Shown here in pieces: positions 60,343-64,000 of a stretch of DNA of 64,000 bases. Made by a program: the position numbers and the translations under genes. Each line of letters begins with the position of its first letter. The stretch's first letter is position 1. The stretch is taken from the NCBI GenBank assembly GCA_947561585.1, contig CANNZV010003137.1, forward strand, positions 1-64,000, given 5' to 3'. Source of the DNA: Caprella mutica (lineage: Eukaryota > Arthropoda > Malacostraca > Amphipoda > Caprellidae). Under the pieces are notes generated by a model. It was not told where the DNA came from. It saw nothing but the letters and a program-made list of their open reading frames with translations, and did no database searches.

Positions 60343-61344
60343 ATGAAATTCCAGATTGAAAAGCAATTGGTTAGAGATTTTTACGACGCTCTGGATCAAG
60401 CGCAGGGGGATGCCATCAACGCAGTGATGGCACAATACTGTGCGTCGAATTGCCGATGGCGCGGGTTCCACCCCTTTGACGAGCAATCAGGGCCAGAGGC
60501 TGTTGCGAACAAGTTTTGGCGCCCGCTTCGTCACGCGCTGACCCGCATGCAGCGTCGGATGGATGTCTTTATGGCGGGGCGCAACGAAATTGACGGCTTT
60601 CAATCTACGTGGGTTGTGTCGATGGGCCACCTAATGGGGTTGTTCGACCACCCTTGGCTGGGGATCGCTCCGACAGGCAAAATGGCGTTTCTTAGGTATT
60701 GCGAATTCAACAAGGTTGAAAACGGAAAGATCGTTGAAACTGCGATGTACTTTGATATCCCGCACTTGATGATGCAGGCCGGTCTTAACCCGTTTCCGCC
60801 CCAAACCGCTGCGCATCTTGTTCAGCCCGGGCCGGTGACCCATGGCGGGCTGCTCTTTGATGATCAGCCGCTGGAGGAAGGCAAAGCCACCTTGGCTGTA
60901 ATCAACGCGATGATTGGCGATCTGGGTACATGGAGCCTTGGTCTACCACTTGAGGAAGAATTGGCGCGCACGTGGCACGACGATATGATCTGGTGGGGGC
61001 CGGCAGGCATCGGTGCGACATATACCATTGAACGCTACGCCAAGCAGCATTCAGGCCCGTTTCGCGCGGCATTCAAGGACCGTTCAAAGACCAACCACAT
61101 TTGTCGCATGGCCGAAGGCCACTTTGGAGGTTTCTTTGGCTGGCCGAATTTCACAGCGATCCACGCGGGCGGATTCATGGGTATGCCAGCCAGCGAAAAA
61201 CGCGGCGAGATGCGCGTGATCGACATCTATCGCAGGCAGGGGGACAAGCTGAGTGAAAACTGGATTTTCATCGACTTGTTGCATTTCTGGAAAGGGCTGG
61301 GCGTCGACATTCTGGCCCGAATGAAAGACGTGCCGCGAACTTAA
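60343..61344 (+). CDS. Double SnoaL-like (NTF2-fold) protein 3
   Basis: 333 aa. Two SnoaL-like halves: FDHPWLGIAPTGKMAFLRYCEFNKVENGKIVETAMYFDIPHLMMQAG (about residues 108-153) and WWGPAGIGATYTIERYAKQHSGPFRAAFKDR (about 218-250). Strongly similar in layout to protein 2 of the cluster. ATG 60343 with GGGGCGGG upstream; operator B ends 15 bp before the start, which would place it under tight control with the divergent operon. Monocistronic, followed by the convergent TetR gene. Confidence 0.8.
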   Translation: MKFQIEKQLVRDFYDALDQAQGDAINAVMAQYCASNCRWRGFHPFDEQSGPEAVANKFWRPLRHALTRMQRRMDVFMAGRNEIDGFQSTWVVSMGHLMGLFDHPWLGIAPTGKMAFLRYCEFNKVENGKIVETAMYFDIPHLMMQAGLNPFPPQTAAHLVQPGPVTHGGLLFDDQPLEEGKATLAVINAMIGDLGTWSLGLPLEEELARTWHDDMIWWGPAGIGATYTIERYAKQHSGPFRAAFKDRSKTNHICRMAEGHFGGFFGWPNFTAIHAGGFMGMPASEKRGEMRVIDIYRRQGDKLSENWIFIDLLHFWKGLGVDILARMKDVPRT

Positions 61345-61386
61345 AACGTTTCGATGCCCTTGCTACCCAACCGGGTCCGCCATTGG

Positions 61387-61953
61387 TTAGGCTTCTTGCA
61401 GGAACAGCAGGGTCAGCATGCGGGTGGTTTCGATGCGGTCGATAAACGCCTTTCGATTGGGGGCGCCGTATTTCGCGTTTACGGTGTTCCAGTAGATCCC
61501 CGAGGCAAAGCTTTCTCTTGCAAGCTTAGGGGGCGCGTCGAACACGTCATACTCTGACAGCCGCGCGGTAAACGTTGCAATCACGTCCGTTGCGAATGAC
61601 TGCAATTGTGCGTCGGCGATGCGATGTAGGTGGCTGACGGTTTCTCGGGGGTCTTGGAATGTTGCCATTTCGTCGAACCACGCAACTGGAACCATCTCTA
61701 GGAATACATCCAAAAATTCCGCAAAACTCGAAGTCTTGTCCCACGCATCGTTCAGTTCGGTACGAAGCCGTGCCAACCGATTTTCGATCATCGCCTCAAA
61801 AACCGCTTCTTTATTGTCGAACAGATTGTAGACAGTCTGCCGCGCGACACCAGCCGCACGGGCGATGTCGCCCATGGTTGTCTTTTCGAAACCGTATCGC
61901 GCAAAGCTATCGGCGGCGGAACACAGGATTTGATCTTTTCGGGTTTGGTTCAT
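61387..61953 (-). CDS. TetR-family transcriptional regulator
   Basis: 188 aa. N-terminal helix-turn-helix [49 protein letters not shown] (residues about 6-54) is classic TetR; the C-terminal ligand/dimer domain is divergent. ATG 61953; the ORF continues upstream but across the operator-like repeat. Divergent from the molybdenum hydroxylase genes 90 bp away, which it probably represses. Confidence 0.92.
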   Translation of the reverse strand: MNQTRKDQILCSAADSFARYGFEKTTMGDIARAAGVARQTVYNLFDNKEAVFEAMIENRLARLRTELNDAWDKTSSFAEFLDVFLEMVPVAWFDEMATFQDPRETVSHLHRIADAQLQSFATDVIATFTARLSEYDVFDAPPKLARESFASGIYWNTVNAKYGAPNRKAFIDRIETTRMLTLLFLQEA

Positions 61954-61966
61954 AGCGACTTCGGTC

Positions 61967-62019
61967 TTGTTCAAATTCTGATATTGTGCAATATGGACAA
62001 AAGTGTTGAATTTGTCCAT
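61967..62019 (+). promoter_or_regulatory. Promoter with 27-bp inverted-repeat operator for the hydroxylase operon
   Basis: ATGGACAAA (61993-62001) and TTTGTCCAT (62011-62019) are perfect 9-bp arms with a 9-bp spacer. A possible promoter TTGTTC (61967-61972), 17 bp, AATATG (61990-61995) overlaps the left arm, so binding would block it. The TetR protein alongside is the likely ligand. Confidence 0.65.
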
Positions 62020-62043
62020 TTTGAGGTGGGCGGGGAGATCTTG

Positions 62044-62508
62044 ATGAAGATACGTATCAACGGCCAAGAAAAACAGGTCAATGTTGATCCAGAGATGCCG
62101 CTTTTGTGGGTTCTGCGCGATGAATTGAACATGACCGGAACCAAATACGGATGTGGCATTGCGCAATGTGGGGCCTGCACCGTGCATGTTGATGGTCAGG
62201 CCGTGCGCAGCTGTCAGTTGGTGATGGGCAGCATGGATGAAGGGGCCGAGGTCACAACGATTGAAGGTCTTGGCAGTCCGGGCGCGTTGCACGCGGTGCA
62301 AGAGGCTTGGGTTGAGCATCAAGTTGCGCAATGCGGATACTGCCAATCCGGGCAAATCATGCAGGCAGCCTATTTGCTGGATCTCAATTCGGAACCTGAT
62401 GACGATTACATCGACGCGATGATGAGCAGCAATCTATGCCGCTGTGGCACCTATCCCCGGATCCGCGCTGCCGTGCACGCTGCCGCCAAAAAGTTGCAGG
62501 AGACCTGA
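62044..62508 (+). CDS. Molybdenum hydroxylase small subunit, two [2Fe-2S] clusters (IorA/CoxS type)
   Basis: 154 aa. Plant-ferredoxin-type cluster Cys37, Cys42, Cys45, Cys57 ([17 protein letters not shown]...RSC) and second cluster Cys97, Cys100, Cys132, Cys134 (CGYCQSGQ...[10 protein letters not shown]). It passes electrons from the molybdenum subunit to an acceptor such as a cytochrome. ATG 62044; the large-subunit gene begins 3 bp after the stop. Isoquinoline 1-oxidoreductase and periplasmic aldehyde dehydrogenases share this layout. Confidence 0.93.
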   Translation: MKIRINGQEKQVNVDPEMPLLWVLRDELNMTGTKYGCGIAQCGACTVHVDGQAVRSCQLVMGSMDEGAEVTTIEGLGSPGALHAVQEAWVEHQVAQCGYCQSGQIMQAAYLLDLNSEPDDDYIDAMMSSNLCRCGTYPRIRAAVHAAAKKLQET

Positions 62509-62511
62509 GCC

Positions 62512-64000
62512 ATGGGAACCGTAAAAACCATCGCGCGCCGCACCTTTCTGATAGGCTCGGCCGCTGTTTTTGGGGGCGTGGCATTTGGCACCTATATGGC
62601 TGCCCGCCCTATCGCGAACCCTTTGTTGGACGACCTGCAAGATGGCGAAGCCGCGTTCAATCCGTATGTGAAAATTTCCGGTGACGGGATCACGCTGATC
62701 ACGCCGCGCGCGGACAAAGGTCAGGGGTCCTACTCGATTCAGGCCAATTTGATTGCCGAAGAACTGGACATTGATCCGTCTACTGCTGACATAACGCCGG
62801 GCATGCCGGGGCCCGCATATTTCAACGCCACCGTCGTAGAAGAAGGTGTGCCTTTTCCCGCCTATGACGAAAGCGCGACTGCCGAAACGGTTCGGTCGTT
62901 CATGGCGGTCCCGGCTAAACTGTTCCAATTGCAGATAACCGGCGGGTCCTCCACGGTGCCGGATCAATTTGTAAAACTGCGCCTTGCCGGTGCTGTTGCG
63001 CGTGAAACGCTTAAGGAAGCGGCGGCAATCGGCTTGGGTGTTGATCGCGGAACACTGGGCACCAAAGATGGGCACGTGATAACCGCTGACGGGCAAAAAA
63101 TCGCATACACAGATCTTGCGGCGGACGCAGCCAAGATCACGCCAGTATCCATGACCGAAGCCGATTTGCGCCCCGTGTCAGAATGGACCCGTTTGGGCAA
63201 ACCGATGATGCGCACCGACATCTTGGCCAAATCCACTGGCGCCGAAGTTTACGGTATCGATCACGCGGTGGAGGGCATGGTGTTTGCGTCGATCTGCGCC
63301 AACCCCGGAATTGGTGGCGCGCTGGTCAGCTTTGATGCTTCTCACGCTGAAGGAATGCCTGGCGTCCAGAAGATTGTTGAAGTCAAAGCTGGCAATCCAG
63401 GGGTCGCAGTCATTGCGTCAAACACATGGTATGCGTTCCGCGCCGTGGCCGCGATCGAATGCAAATGGGCGGCGCCCGATTTCCCCGGTTCATCCGAGGA
63501 AATGTGGACCCTTCTGGAAGGGGCGGTCGATCAAGAAGAGAACTATGACCACCGTCAACGCAACGAAGGCGACGTTGGAACCGCGCTGGCCGAAGGGGCG
63601 GTGTTCCAAGCGCAATACCGTGCGCCATTTCTGGCACATGCGCCGATGGAGCCAATGAATGCCATCGTCAAAGTTGACGATGGCCGCGTTGATATCTGGA
63701 CCGGGACGCAAATTCCTTTGTTCATCCGCGACCGGGCCGTACAGATTTCTGGCGAACCGATCGAAAACATTCATGTGCATGTGTTCCCCATGGGCGGCAG
63801 TTTTGGTCACAAGCTGGAAATGACGCATGTCGAACAGGCCATCGAGGTCGCGATGTCTGTCAAAGGCACCCCGGTAAAACTCACGTGGTCCCGCGAAGAA
63901 GACATGACACACGCGTATCCGCGCCCTGCGTCGGTTATGCATGGCCGTGGCAAAGTCAAAGACGGCAAAGTCGATGCATTCGACATTTCGGTTGCCCAAC
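62512..64000 (+). CDS. Molybdenum hydroxylase large subunit (IorB/aldehyde dehydrogenase type), 3' end outside window
   Basis: About 496 residues visible, open to the right edge. Twin-arginine signal VKTIARRTFLIGSAAVFGG (RRTFLIG) predicts folded export with cofactor. ADKGQGSYSIQANLIAEEL, YGIDHAVEGMVFASI, FLAHAPMEPMNAIV and FPMGGSFGHKLEMTHVEQAIEVA are molybdopterin-binding landmarks of the IorB branch. RBS AGGAGA. It oxidises an aldehyde or N-heterocycle in the periplasm; the active-site Glu lies in the unseen C-terminal part. Confidence 0.92.
   Translation, partial: MGTVKTIARRTFLIGSAAVFGGVAFGTYMAARPIANPLLDDLQDGEAAFNPYVKISGDGITLITPRADKGQGSYSIQANLIAEELDIDPSTADITPGMPGPAYFNATVVEEGVPFPAYDESATAETVRSFMAVPAKLFQLQITGGSSTVPDQFVKLRLAGAVARETLKEAAAIGLGVDRGTLGTKDGHVITADGQKIAYTDLAADAAKITPVSMTEADLRPVSEWTRLGKPMMRTDILAKSTGAEVYGIDHAVEGMVFASICANPGIGGALVSFDASHAEGMPGVQKIVEVKAGNPGVAVIASNTWYAFRAVAAIECKWAAPDFPGSSEEMWTLLEGAVDQEENYDHRQRNEGDVGTALAEGAVFQAQYRAPFLAHAPMEPMNAIVKVDDGRVDIWTGTQIPLFIRDRAVQISGEPIENIHVHVFPMGGSFGHKLEMTHVEQAIEVAMSVKGTPVKLTWSREEDMTHAYPRPASVMHGRGKVKDGKVDAFDISVAQ

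Overview
The window reads as one chromosomal segment of a marine alphaproteobacterium of the order Rhodobacterales (Roseobacter group). This rests on the rpoB-rpoC / rpsL-rpsG-fusA-tuf order, the Mct/Meh gene pair, the glycogen operon carrying pgm, glgX and an amylosucrase, and the many ABC sugar importers beside LacI or IclR regulators. Genus cannot be fixed by eye. No phage, transposase, integrase or CRISPR array is visible, and base composition looks even throughout.

Region 1 (1-13.6 kb) is information processing: rpoB (5' end outside the window), rpoC, a reversed rhamnosyltransferase-like gene, then the str operon rpsL-rpsG-fusA-tuf with a recognisable promoter and terminator. Region 2 (13.9-16.9 kb) holds a hydratase/CoA-transferase pair resembling Meh and Mct of C5-dicarboxylate-CoA metabolism, a small secreted protein and tRNA-Trp.

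Region 3 (16.9-26.7 kb) is a galactoside-use locus: GH42 beta-galactosidase, KDPGal aldolase, GH36 alpha-galactosidase and an ABC importer on the minus strand, divergent from an IclR regulator and the importer ATPase. Region 4 (26.8-34.6 kb) carries a CMD-family protein, a LacI regulator, two Gfo/Idh/MocA dehydrogenases, and a divergent operon iolC-iolB-class II aldolase-AroE-like. The enzymes cover the lower half of inositol breakdown; a perfect 18-bp LacI-type palindrome lies between the divergent arms.

Region 5 (34.6-46.8 kb) is a tightly coupled storage operon: alpha-glucosidase, glgB, glgC, glgA, glgX, pgm, amylosucrase. Its promoter shows a LacI-type operator just downstream of a good -35/-10 pair. 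Together these genes would feed maltodextrins and sucrose into glycogen and recover glucose-1-phosphate from it.

Region 6 (46.9-61.3 kb) is the most unusual part. Thirteen collinear, mostly overlapping minus-strand genes encode an ABC importer, a HisD-like dehydrogenase, two double-SnoaL proteins, an SDR, a LacI regulator, a bicupin, an alpha/beta hydrolase, an RraA-like aldolase and a MetE-like zinc methyltransferase. A third double-SnoaL gene is divergent. The spacer has two LacI-type palindromes around a shared TTGCGCAA. I cannot assign a substrate; it looks like an undescribed uptake-and-catabolism system. Region 7 (61.4-64 kb) has a TetR regulator facing a two-subunit molybdenum hydroxylase, whose large subunit runs off the right edge.
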